A stretch of DNA of 64,000 bases from Flavobacterium petrolei (GTDB lineage Bacteria > Bacteroidota > Bacteroidia > Flavobacteriales > Flavobacteriaceae), in NCBI RefSeq assembly GCF_003314435.2, contig NZ_QNVY02000001.1, positions 1,116,001-1,180,000 on the forward strand, in the 5' to 3' direction. The notes under the pieces were generated by a model that was not told the origin of the DNA, searched no databases, and was given only the letters and a program-made list of their open reading frames with translations. Numbering within the stretch: the stretch's first letter is position 1; each line of letters begins with the position of its first letter. Positions 17,347 through 24,765 of the stretch are shown one piece after another. Position numbers and translations under genes: made by a program.

Positions 17347-18494
17347 TATTTTTTTGGTGTTTGACTGATCATATCATCATATTTCTCCATCATCATATTT
17401 TTTGTAAGGTCGCCAATTTCTTCTAATTGAGAAGCATTTTGATATAGTTTTGCTGCTTTTTTCATGTCACCCATTTTTTCATACATTAAACCTAATTCAT
17501 AATCGGCAAGCATTGATTTTGGATAATTTTTATTAGCAATTTCCGCTAATTTATCCAATTCTGAATACGCTTTGTTTTTAAGAATTGCAGCTTCAATGGC
17601 TTTGAAATCATTGACGCGAATGGGCATTTTTAAGCTTAAATTTTTATTTAACACTTCGTATTTGTTAGTTAGGTAATCCACATAGCCGGATTGAAGGACA
17701 GCAATTTTCTCTAAATATTCAGTAGAAGAAATGGGTTTGTATGTGTCGAAAAAGTGGTACAAAGCATTTGGAATCGAATACAAAACCAGTGAATAATGAG
17801 AAGCTCCAGCGAAATTATCAAACTTGTAATTCAGTAACGGATTGGTGACCTGTTTTATATTAGTGTCTAGTTGCTTGATTGATGTTTGAAGTTTTTTTAC
17901 ATCGCCATCACCATTTGACTGATAATAAAAAATAGGTTGTTTGAGTTTTGAAAGTTGCTCCGGAATACGGTTTTCCATATCAGGCGCAAGTTCTGGACTT
18001 AATGAAATATAGGCATTGAAAATAGGATTGTCTTTGTACAGAAAAAAGTTCAAAAAACCAGCAGTAGTGTCATGACCGGCAATAATGCGGAAAGGAGCAA
18101 CAGGATATTTCTTTTCTATGTAGGGCAATAACTCCGCTCCAATGAATTCGAAAAATTTCGCACCTTTTCCAGAAGGAACGCCATCAGCTTCGTCATAATT
18201 GCAGTCGTCATATCGTTCGTTGTTCTTGTTTTGACTGATGCCAACGATAATGGTTTCCGGTAAGTCATCCCAAAAGGCACCGTAATTTAAAGCGCCGTAA
18301 AAAGGATCAAAAAGGTAGTCTCCATCCAATAAAACGAGAATTGGATATTTTTTATTTGGATTTTTTTCAAAGGAAGGTGGGAGTCCAATTGTAATTTCTC
18401 TGCTTTCGCCAAGCACTTGAGAATCAAAAGCAATCACAGTTTTTTGTGAAAATACGGAAACAGAAAATAGTAATAAGAGTATTAGTTTTTTCAT
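17346..18494 (-). CDS. exported esterase-fold protein with a substituted nucleophile
   Basis: 382 aa from the ATG at 18492-18494; the longer reading adds 12 residues before a good signal peptide (MKKLILLLLFSVSVFSQ). Residues about 20-270 follow the putative-esterase (PF00756) alpha/beta hydrolase pattern: PILVLLDGDYLF, then ETIIVGISQN, then the nucleophile-elbow region RIIAGHDTTAG. Here Asp stands where Ser is expected in GxSxG. A His in GASHYS near 257 matches the catalytic His. The C-terminal 100 residues look TPR-like. Hydrolase activity is doubtful. The stop overlaps the radA start by one base. Confidence 0.7.
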   Translation of the reverse strand: MKKLILLLLFSVSVFSQKTVIAFDSQVLGESREITIGLPPSFEKNPNKKYPILVLLDGDYLFDPFYGALNYGAFWDDLPETIIVGISQNKNNERYDDCNYDEADGVPSGKGAKFFEFIGAELLPYIEKKYPVAPFRIIAGHDTTAGFLNFFLYKDNPIFNAYISLSPELAPDMENRIPEQLSKLKQPIFYYQSNGDGDVKKLQTSIKQLDTNIKQVTNPLLNYKFDNFAGASHYSLVLYSIPNALYHFFDTYKPISSTEYLEKIAVLQSGYVDYLTNKYEVLNKNLSLKMPIRVNDFKAIEAAILKNKAYSELDKLAEIANKNYPKSMLADYELGLMYEKMGDMKKAAKLYQNASQLEEIGDLTKNMMMEKYDDMISQTPKK

Positions 18495-18635
18495 GAATTG
18501 GTTTGGTTTAGAAAGTATAGAATACTCCATATAAGAGCAAGCAATATAAACATTATTACTTTATATTTGAAAATGGATACCGGAAAATGTTAAGATTGCG
18601 CTTTGATATCAAGGGAGGAATCAGCGTTTAAAAAA

Positions 18636-18688
18636 TTAGCCACTGATTCTGTGATTTTAAAATGCAAAATCAGAGAATCAGCAGCTAG
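18636..18688. repeat. empty copy of the TTAGCCAC palindrome
   Basis: It starts TTAGCCACTGATT and ends as its near inverse (GAATCAGCAGCTAG). Inside, 16-base arms (18643-18658 and 18666-18681) pair with one mismatch around a 7-base loop. The ends match those of the element around the GxxExxY gene at 38641-39121. It lies downstream of panD and might also act as a weak terminator there, since a T6 follows on minus. Confidence 0.6.
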
Positions 18689-18719
18689 AAAATGTTTGTT
18701 AGTTTAATTCGAACAGAAA

Positions 18720-19070
18720 TTAAGTCAACGAATTGTCGTTTTCATTTGGGAAAATAACCCACGGTTTGAAGGTTTTAGCTTCCTCAAATTCTAGGGTTGC
18801 GTAGGATATGATGATGATGATGTCGTCTTTTTGAACTTTTCTTGCTGCAGGACCGTTGAGTGTAATGGTTCCTGAATTTTTTTCGCCTTTTATGGCATAA
18901 GTTTCAAAACGTTCTCCATTGTTGATGTTTACAATGGAAACTTTTTCGCCTTCAATAATATTTGAAGCTTCTAACAATGATTCATCAATAGTTATGGATC
19001 CGATATAATTTAAATCGGCCCCGGTTACCTTAACGCGGTGAATTTTTGATTTTAATACTTGAATTTGCAT
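18720..19070 (-). CDS. panD: aspartate 1-decarboxylase
   Basis: 116 aa proenzyme of normal length. The self-cleavage site Gly24-Ser25 lies in YIGSITID; cleavage turns Ser25 into the pyruvoyl cofactor. Lys9, Tyr22, and Asn72 of NGPAAR are typical active-site residues. It converts aspartate to beta-alanine for pantothenate and CoA synthesis. It follows panC on the same strand with a 14-base gap, so the two consecutive supply and ligation steps form an operon. Confidence 0.95.
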   Translation of the reverse strand: MQIQVLKSKIHRVKVTGADLNYIGSITIDESLLEASNIIEGEKVSIVNINNGERFETYAIKGEKNSGTITLNGPAARKVQKDDIIIIISYATLEFEEAKTFKPWVIFPNENDNSLT

Positions 19071-19084
19071 GCTACAAAAGTAAA

Positions 19085-19933
19085 TTAATTTAGTGAAATG
19101 GTGTCAATTAAACGTATATTGTTGACTAATACGGCTATGAAAGCGCGGTATTTTTTATTTTTATTTTTTCGACTGCACGATAAAAGCGTGGCTTCATCAG
19201 CAATGGTGAAATATTCTAAAGTAAAATGAGGATTGTTATCGAATGATTTTTGAACCCATTCTGAAATTTTAGCGGTGCTATTTTTCGAAAATTGCTCTTT
19301 TACGGAGCTAAGAATTTTGTAGATAATAGATGCTTCGTCTCTTTCCTGCTCGGATAAACGCTCATTTCTGGAGCTCATGGCAAGATCATTAGCTTCTCTA
19401 TAAATAGGACAGCCAATGACATTTACTTTTAAATGATTTTTAGCCACCATTTTTTTTACGATTTGTAATTGTTGAAAATCTTTCTCGCCAAAATAAGCAT
19501 TAGTGGGTTCAATAATCTCAAAAAGTCGTTTTACAATCGTACCCACACCATTAAAATGTCCGGGTCTGAATTTACCTTCCATTTGGTTTTCTAATCCGTC
19601 GAAATCGAACGGTTCCGAAACCGGTTTTCCGTCATAAATATCTTCAACCGTTGGTGCATATAGGATAATGTTTGGATTCAGATTGGTGAGTTTCTTTACA
19701 TCCTCCTCTAGTGTTCTAGGATATTTTGCCAAGTCTTCCGGATTGTTGAATTGAGTAGGATTTACAAAAATACTGACAACGGTGGTGTCGTTTTCCAGCA
19801 ATGATTTCTGCATTAAAGCCAGGTGACCTTGATGTAACGCACCCATAGTTGGAACAAATCCAATAGTGGAATGGATGGTTTTTATAGGTTTTAAATAGTC
19901 CATTAAAGATGCTTTTCCGTAGAAAATATGCAT
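19085..19933 (-). CDS. panC: pantothenate synthetase (pantoate-beta-alanine ligase)
   Basis: 282 aa. It is a nucleotidylyl transferase fold with [10 protein letters not shown] (about residues 28-37, the HxGH-type motif), [20 protein letters not shown] and the KMSKS-like segment [10 protein letters not shown]. It joins pantoate and beta-alanine with ATP. It is the first gene of panC-panD and is divergent from the glycogen-synthase-like gene across a 108-base gap that carries a -7 box for each direction. Confidence 0.96.
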   Translation of the reverse strand: MHIFYGKASLMDYLKPIKTIHSTIGFVPTMGALHQGHLALMQKSLLENDTTVVSIFVNPTQFNNPEDLAKYPRTLEEDVKKLTNLNPNIILYAPTVEDIYDGKPVSEPFDFDGLENQMEGKFRPGHFNGVGTIVKRLFEIIEPTNAYFGEKDFQQLQIVKKMVAKNHLKVNVIGCPIYREANDLAMSSRNERLSEQERDEASIIYKILSSVKEQFSKNSTAKISEWVQKSFDNNPHFTLEYFTIADEATLLSCSRKNKNKKYRAFIAVLVNNIRLIDTISLN

Positions 19934-19956
19934 GGCAGTATTATTAAAATTAATTG

Positions 19957-19964
19957 CAAACTTA
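19957..19964 (-). promoter_or_regulatory. -7 box for panC-panD
   Basis: TAAGTTTG on the minus strand fits TAnnTTTG exactly and lies 23 bases ahead of the panC start. No convincing TTG at the -33 position. Confidence 0.5.
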
Positions 19965-19995
19965 CTATTTTAGTTAATAACTGCATAAATTTTTG

Positions 19996-20003
19996 TAATT
20001 TTG
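19996..20003 (+). promoter_or_regulatory. -7 box for the glycogen-synthase-like gene
   Basis: TAATTTTG on the plus strand fits TAnnTTTG exactly and lies 38 bases ahead of the ATG at 20042. It is divergent from the panC box 31 bases away. No clear -33 TTG. Confidence 0.5.
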
Positions 20004-20041
20004 CATGGTTTTTATTGCCAATAAATTAAGTAAATTACAAT

Positions 20042-20848
20042 ATGAAAGATAAGAGGATATTATACGTATCATCTGAAGTGGTGCCGTATCTCGCTGAAAA
20101 CGAGGTCTCTTTAATGTCTTATGACGTTCCGAAAATGATTAATGATCAAGGCGGACAGATAAGAATTTTTATGCCAAGGTATGGAAATATTAACGAGAGA
20201 AGACACCAATTGCACGAGGTAATTAGACTTTCGGGGATGAATTTGGTAGTAAATGACTTGGATATGCCATTAATTATAAAAGTGGCTTCTATTCCAAAAG
20301 AGAGAATACAAGTTTACTTTATTGATAATGATGAATATTTCAAAAGGAAAGCCACTTTTGCCGATGAAGAAGGTGTGATGTATCCTGATAATGATGAACG
20401 TGCCATTTTCTTTGCAAAAGGAGTTGTGGAAACTGTAAAAAAACTCAACTGGGTTCCTGATATTATTCATGTTCATGGATGGATGGCTGCAATGTTGCCT
20501 ATTTACATGAAACATTTTTATAAAAATGAAGCTTTATTTTCGGAAACAAAAATTGTTACTTCAGTCTACAGTCAGTCTTTTGAAGGGACTTTGAACGAAG
20601 AAATGATCAATAAAGTGAAATTTGACGGAGTTCCGGATGATGCGATAGCAGATCTTGAGGTTCCTAACTACGAAAATATCATCAAGGCAAGTGTCAAACA
20701 TTCTGATGCTGTGATTATTGCTTCAGAAAACCTCTCTCCAAGTTTAACAAAATTTATAGAATCTTCAGGAAAACCTTTTTTACCTTTCGCACCGAAAGAC
20801 GCATTCGCGGAAGCGTATACTAATTTCTATATAAACGAGGTTCTGTAA
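20042..20848 (+). CDS. stand-alone glycogen/starch synthase N-terminal domain
   Basis: 268 aa, about half of GlgA (usually 470-480 aa). It contains only the first GT-B Rossmann domain (Glyco_transf_5): ILYVSSEVVPY at the start, RIFMPRYG, ERAIFFAKGVVE and PDIIHVHGWMAAMLP. The substrate-binding KTGGLADV motif that follows the first strand in true GlgA is replaced by AENEVSLMSYDV. The ADP-glucose-binding C-terminal domain is absent. The stop is at the natural end of the domain, so this is not a frameshift. Catalytic activity as a glycogen synthase is unlikely. It is followed after 20 bases by the DUF4270 gene and then glmS. Confidence 0.75.
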   Translation: MKDKRILYVSSEVVPYLAENEVSLMSYDVPKMINDQGGQIRIFMPRYGNINERRHQLHEVIRLSGMNLVVNDLDMPLIIKVASIPKERIQVYFIDNDEYFKRKATFADEEGVMYPDNDERAIFFAKGVVETVKKLNWVPDIIHVHGWMAAMLPIYMKHFYKNEALFSETKIVTSVYSQSFEGTLNEEMINKVKFDGVPDDAIADLEVPNYENIIKASVKHSDAVIIASENLSPSLTKFIESSGKPFLPFAPKDAFAEAYTNFYINEVL

Positions 20849-20868
20849 ATTAAACTTTTTTAATAAAT

Positions 20869-22530
20869 ATGTACAATAATTCTTTTTTTAAGAAAATTCT
20901 TCTAGTAGTAAGTGTTGTTTTTTTATATTCTTGTGATAAAGATTATAATGAAATTGGTGGAGATTTAATAGGTGATAATAATTTTGATCTTAATAAGCAG
21001 ACTTATAGTGTATTGGGTTATAACCAAAAAACAGGGTCAATACAATCCAATAATCTTGAAGTAAATCCGTTGGGGATCTACAGCAGTACAAATTTTGGTG
21101 AAACAACAGCAAATTTCAATACTCAGTTAACTTTATCTGCGCTAATTACCTCAGTAAGTACAAATTTATTTGTGGAAAGTGTTGTTCTTACAGTTCCTTA
21201 TTACACGGATGTAACGCAATTAAAAGTTAATTCTGATGGAACTCGCGTATATGTTTTAGATTCCATCTACGGACCGGAAAAAGCTAAAATGAAATTAAGT
21301 GTTTATGAATCTGGTTATTTTATGAGAGACGCAGATCCTGTTGGAGGATTTCAACAAGCTCAAAAATATTTCACTGATCAAGATGCTGATTTCAATAATC
21401 TAAAGGTTGCAGATCGTTTGAATAATAGTTCTAACAAAGCTGAAAATGATGAATTTTTCTTTGATTCGGCTGAGCATCCTGTAGTCGCTACCGATACAGT
21501 AACAGGTGTTAAAACGACAACGTATACAGCGCCGGGAATGCAATTAAATTTGAATAAAGATTATTTTAAAACAAGAATCCTTGACGCAGTTAATTCAGGT
21601 AAATTAGCCTCGAATGATGTTTTTAAAAATTACTTCAGAGGACTTTATTTTAAAATGGAGAAATCAGGAAGTAGCGCTGGAAATTTAGCAATGTTGAATT
21701 TTAAAGCTGGTAAAATAACCATCACATATAAGGAGGATTTAGCCTCAACAACTGGTGGCGCTACAACTAGAGTTAAAAAGACAATAGTTCTTAATATGAC
21801 AGGTAATACTGTTAGTTTGTTGAAAAATGATTATAGTGTTAATGGAAGTGCTTATGATGCCTTAGCAAATACCGGAAACCAAACCGAAGGGGATGATAAA
21901 TTATTCTTAAAAGGCGGTGAAGGTTCTATAGCGGTTTTGGATCTTTTTGATAAAAAAGATTTGAAAGGGTATGATGCTAATGGTGTTTTAACTGGTCCGA
22001 ATGGGATTTCAGATGAGTTGGATGATTTAAGAAATCCTGTTGATGGCAAAAAATTATTGGTGAATGAAGCTAATTTGGTTTTTCATATTGATGCTGCTGC
22101 AATGGCTACTAGTTATGAACCACAAAGAATCTATTTGTATGATTTTAAGAACAGCCGACCTATAACAGATTATTACTTAGATGTAACATCAAGTAGTGTT
22201 GATGCAAAGAAATCAAAAGGATTTTTTGATGGTATGATAAAAAAAGACGCCACTAGTAAAAAGGGATTGACTTATAAAATCAGAATCACCAATCATATCC
22301 GGAATCTGATCAATAATAAAGATTCAACTAATGTTAAATTAGGTCTTGTGGTTACAGAAGATATTGGGGTAATTACATCTTACAAAGTAAAAACTCCAAA
22401 TGCGAATATTAGTCAAGCGCCTAAAGCTTCGGTTATGAATCCGTTAGGGACGGTTTTACACAGCGGAAAATCTACAGTAGCCGAGGCGAAAAGATTAAAA
22501 CTTGAAATTTATTATACAAAACCTAATTAA
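20869..22530 (+). CDS. DUF4270 lipoprotein
   Basis: 553 aa. The signal peptide ends in a lipobox (VFLYSC, acylated Cys near 22) followed by Asp/Lys residues. The rest matches the DUF4270 pattern of Bacteroidota: conserved start DYNEIGGDLIGD, repeated beta-rich segments, NHIRNLINNKDSTNVKLGLVV near the end and a final LKLEIYYTKP. It should be an outer-membrane lipoprotein of unknown function. It lies in a tight row between the glycogen-synthase-like gene (20-base gap) and glmS (9-base gap). I recall the same trio in other flavobacteria, which suggests one transcript. Confidence 0.85.
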   Translation: MYNNSFFKKILLVVSVVFLYSCDKDYNEIGGDLIGDNNFDLNKQTYSVLGYNQKTGSIQSNNLEVNPLGIYSSTNFGETTANFNTQLTLSALITSVSTNLFVESVVLTVPYYTDVTQLKVNSDGTRVYVLDSIYGPEKAKMKLSVYESGYFMRDADPVGGFQQAQKYFTDQDADFNNLKVADRLNNSSNKAENDEFFFDSAEHPVVATDTVTGVKTTTYTAPGMQLNLNKDYFKTRILDAVNSGKLASNDVFKNYFRGLYFKMEKSGSSAGNLAMLNFKAGKITITYKEDLASTTGGATTRVKKTIVLNMTGNTVSLLKNDYSVNGSAYDALANTGNQTEGDDKLFLKGGEGSIAVLDLFDKKDLKGYDANGVLTGPNGISDELDDLRNPVDGKKLLVNEANLVFHIDAAAMATSYEPQRIYLYDFKNSRPITDYYLDVTSSSVDAKKSKGFFDGMIKKDATSKKGLTYKIRITNHIRNLINNKDSTNVKLGLVVTEDIGVITSYKVKTPNANISQAPKASVMNPLGTVLHSGKSTVAEAKRLKLEIYYTKPN

Positions 22531-22539
22531 ACAAAGACT

Positions 22540-24387
22540 ATGTGTGGAATTGTTGGATATATTGGATATAGAGAAGCTTATCCTATTGTAATTAAAGGAT
22601 TAAAAAGACTCGAATATAGAGGCTATGATAGTGCTGGTGTCATGTTATTTGATGGTGAAAACCTAAAGGTTTCTAAAACAAAAGGAAAAGTTTCTGATCT
22701 TGAGGAAAGAGCTTCAAAAGAGATTACAACTAATGGTAGTATTGGAATAGGACATACACGTTGGGCTACGCACGGTGTTCCAAATGATGTGAATTCGCAC
22801 CCACATATTTCTAATTCAGGAGATTTAGCAATTGTACACAACGGAATTATTGAAAATTATGCTCCTTTAAAAGCAGAGTTGATCAAAAGAGGATATATTT
22901 TTCATTCGGATACAGATACCGAAGTGCTGATTAATCTTATTGAAGAAGTACAGAAAAAAGATAATTTAAAATTAGGAAAAGCAGTTCAGGTGGCTTTGAA
23001 TCAAGTAGTAGGAGCGTATGCGATTGCTGTTTTTGATAAAAAAACACCAAATGAAATTGTTGCTGCTCGTTTAGGAAGCCCATTAGCAATAGGTGTTGGT
23101 GAAGGAGAGTTTTTTATAGCTTCAGATGCATCTCCATTTATTGAATATACTTCAAATGCTATTTACTTGGAAGATGGTGAAATGGCTAATATTAGACTGC
23201 ATAAACAAATGAAGGTTCGTAAAATTAAAGATGATTCTTTAGTTAATCCTACTATTCAGGAACTTCAAATGAATTTGGAGCAAATTGAAAAAGGAGGTTA
23301 CGATCATTTTATGCTTAAAGAAATTTATGAGCAACCTAGCGTTATCAAAGATACCTATCGTGGAAGACTTCATGCAAATGAAGGTTTAATTCAAATGGCA
23401 GGTGTTGAGGATAATTTAGAAAAGTTCTTAAATGCTGAAAGAATTATAATTGTTGCTTGTGGTACCTCATGGCATGCAGGTTTAGTAGCTGAATATATTT
23501 TTGAGGAATTTGCAAGAATCCCTGTTGAAGTAGAATATGCTTCTGAATTTAGATATAGAAATCCAATTATAAACAGTAAAGATATTGTTATTGCAATTTC
23601 TCAATCAGGAGAAACAGCTGATACAATGGCTGCGATAAAATTGGCTAAAGAAAGTGGCGCATTTGTTTTTGGAGTTTGCAACGTAGTAGGTTCTTCTATT
23701 TCAAGAGAAACTCATGCTGGTGCTTACACTCATGCAGGGCCTGAAATAGGAGTTGCATCAACAAAAGCATTTACAACTCAAATAACTGTTTTGACAATGA
23801 TTGCGTTGCGTTTGGCTAAAGCCAAAGGAACTTTGTCAAACTCTCTTTTTCATACTTATTTGCAAGAATTAGTAATTATTCCTGAAAAAGTAAAAGAGGC
23901 TTTAGAAACAAATGACAGAGCAAAAGAAATTGCTGCAGTTTTCAAAGATGCACCTAACTGTTTGTATTTGGGAAGAGGATATAATTTCCCAGTGGCTCTT
24001 GAGGGTGCTTTGAAATTAAAAGAGATTTCCTATATTCATGCCGAAGGATATCCTGCAGCAGAAATGAAACACGGACCAATCGCATTAATTGATGAGCACA
24101 TGCCTGTGGTTGTGATTGCACCAAAACAAGGGCATTACGATAAAATTGTAAGTAATATTCAAGAAATAAAATCTAGAAGTGGAAAAATTATAGCGGTAGT
24201 AACCAAGGGAGATACGCAAGTGCGCGAATTGGCTGACTACGTTATCGAAATTCCAGAAACTTCGGATGCATTATCACCGTTGATCACAACTATACCATTG
24301 CAACTGTTGTCATATCATATTGCTGTTATGCGCGGATGCAATGTAGATCAGCCTCGTAATCTTGCAAAATCAGTGACAGTAGAATAA
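22540..24387 (+). CDS. glmS: glutamine-fructose-6-phosphate aminotransferase (isomerizing)
   Basis: 615 aa, full length. The N-terminal glutaminase domain starts MCGIVGYIG with nucleophile Cys2. RWATHG is near 74 and the His/Asp glutamine-binding segment HSDTDTEV follows. Two SIS domains (about 290-430 and 460-600) contain CGTSWHAG, SQSGETADT and the C-terminal PRNLAKSVTVE signature. It makes glucosamine-6-phosphate for peptidoglycan and LPS. No glmS ribozyme-like leader fits in the 9-base gap to the DUF4270 gene. A clear terminator follows. Confidence 0.97.
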   Translation: MCGIVGYIGYREAYPIVIKGLKRLEYRGYDSAGVMLFDGENLKVSKTKGKVSDLEERASKEITTNGSIGIGHTRWATHGVPNDVNSHPHISNSGDLAIVHNGIIENYAPLKAELIKRGYIFHSDTDTEVLINLIEEVQKKDNLKLGKAVQVALNQVVGAYAIAVFDKKTPNEIVAARLGSPLAIGVGEGEFFIASDASPFIEYTSNAIYLEDGEMANIRLHKQMKVRKIKDDSLVNPTIQELQMNLEQIEKGGYDHFMLKEIYEQPSVIKDTYRGRLHANEGLIQMAGVEDNLEKFLNAERIIIVACGTSWHAGLVAEYIFEEFARIPVEVEYASEFRYRNPIINSKDIVIAISQSGETADTMAAIKLAKESGAFVFGVCNVVGSSISRETHAGAYTHAGPEIGVASTKAFTTQITVLTMIALRLAKAKGTLSNSLFHTYLQELVIIPEKVKEALETNDRAKEIAAVFKDAPNCLYLGRGYNFPVALEGALKLKEISYIHAEGYPAAEMKHGPIALIDEHMPVVVIAPKQGHYDKIVSNIQEIKSRSGKIIAVVTKGDTQVRELADYVIEIPETSDALSPLITTIPLQLLSYHIAVMRGCNVDQPRNLAKSVTVE

Positions 24388-24765
24388 TTAGTAGTTAACT
24401 GCTTTATAAGTACAAAGCCTCGGAAGTTTTCTTTCGAGGCTTTTTTTGTGCGTCAAATTATCATTTTTATCAGATGCTTTTAAAGTCTCCAAAAGTGAAA
24501 AAAATTATAAATTTGGGTACTTTTATCACTTTTATCAAATATCTAAAAATTAATAATTATTTTGTGATTAATGCATTTTTTATATGCATGCATAATGATA
24601 TTCTGTTTTTTCAACACAAAATTTAACATTAAATAATTAATTATAAATACGAAATAAGCGCAAATGGGGCAAATTAACTGATGAATGTGAAATTTATTTG
24701 GGACTTTTTTATTAATATCAAAAATATTTGTACTTTGGCTTCATAAACCAACAAATTATAACCCA
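24388..24765. other. 378-bp AT-rich intergenic region between glmS and the TonB receptor
   Basis: It contains the glmS terminator at 24414-24447, a very AT-rich stretch with ATGCAT words near 24575-24595, and a leader before the receptor. TACTTTG at 24733-24739 resembles a -7 box with the spacer shortened by one base, about 27 bases before the ATG. No ORF and no tRNA or riboswitch fold was recognised. Confidence 0.5.
24414..24447 (+). terminator. rho-independent terminator after glmS
   Basis: The stem AAAGCCTCG/CGAGGCTTT with an inner AAG/CTT pair is followed by T7. Confidence 0.85.

Noticed and set aside
22531..22539. A glmS ribozyme ahead of glmS
   Set aside because: The gap to the upstream gene is only 9 bases and glmS ribozymes are known from Gram-positive bacteria.
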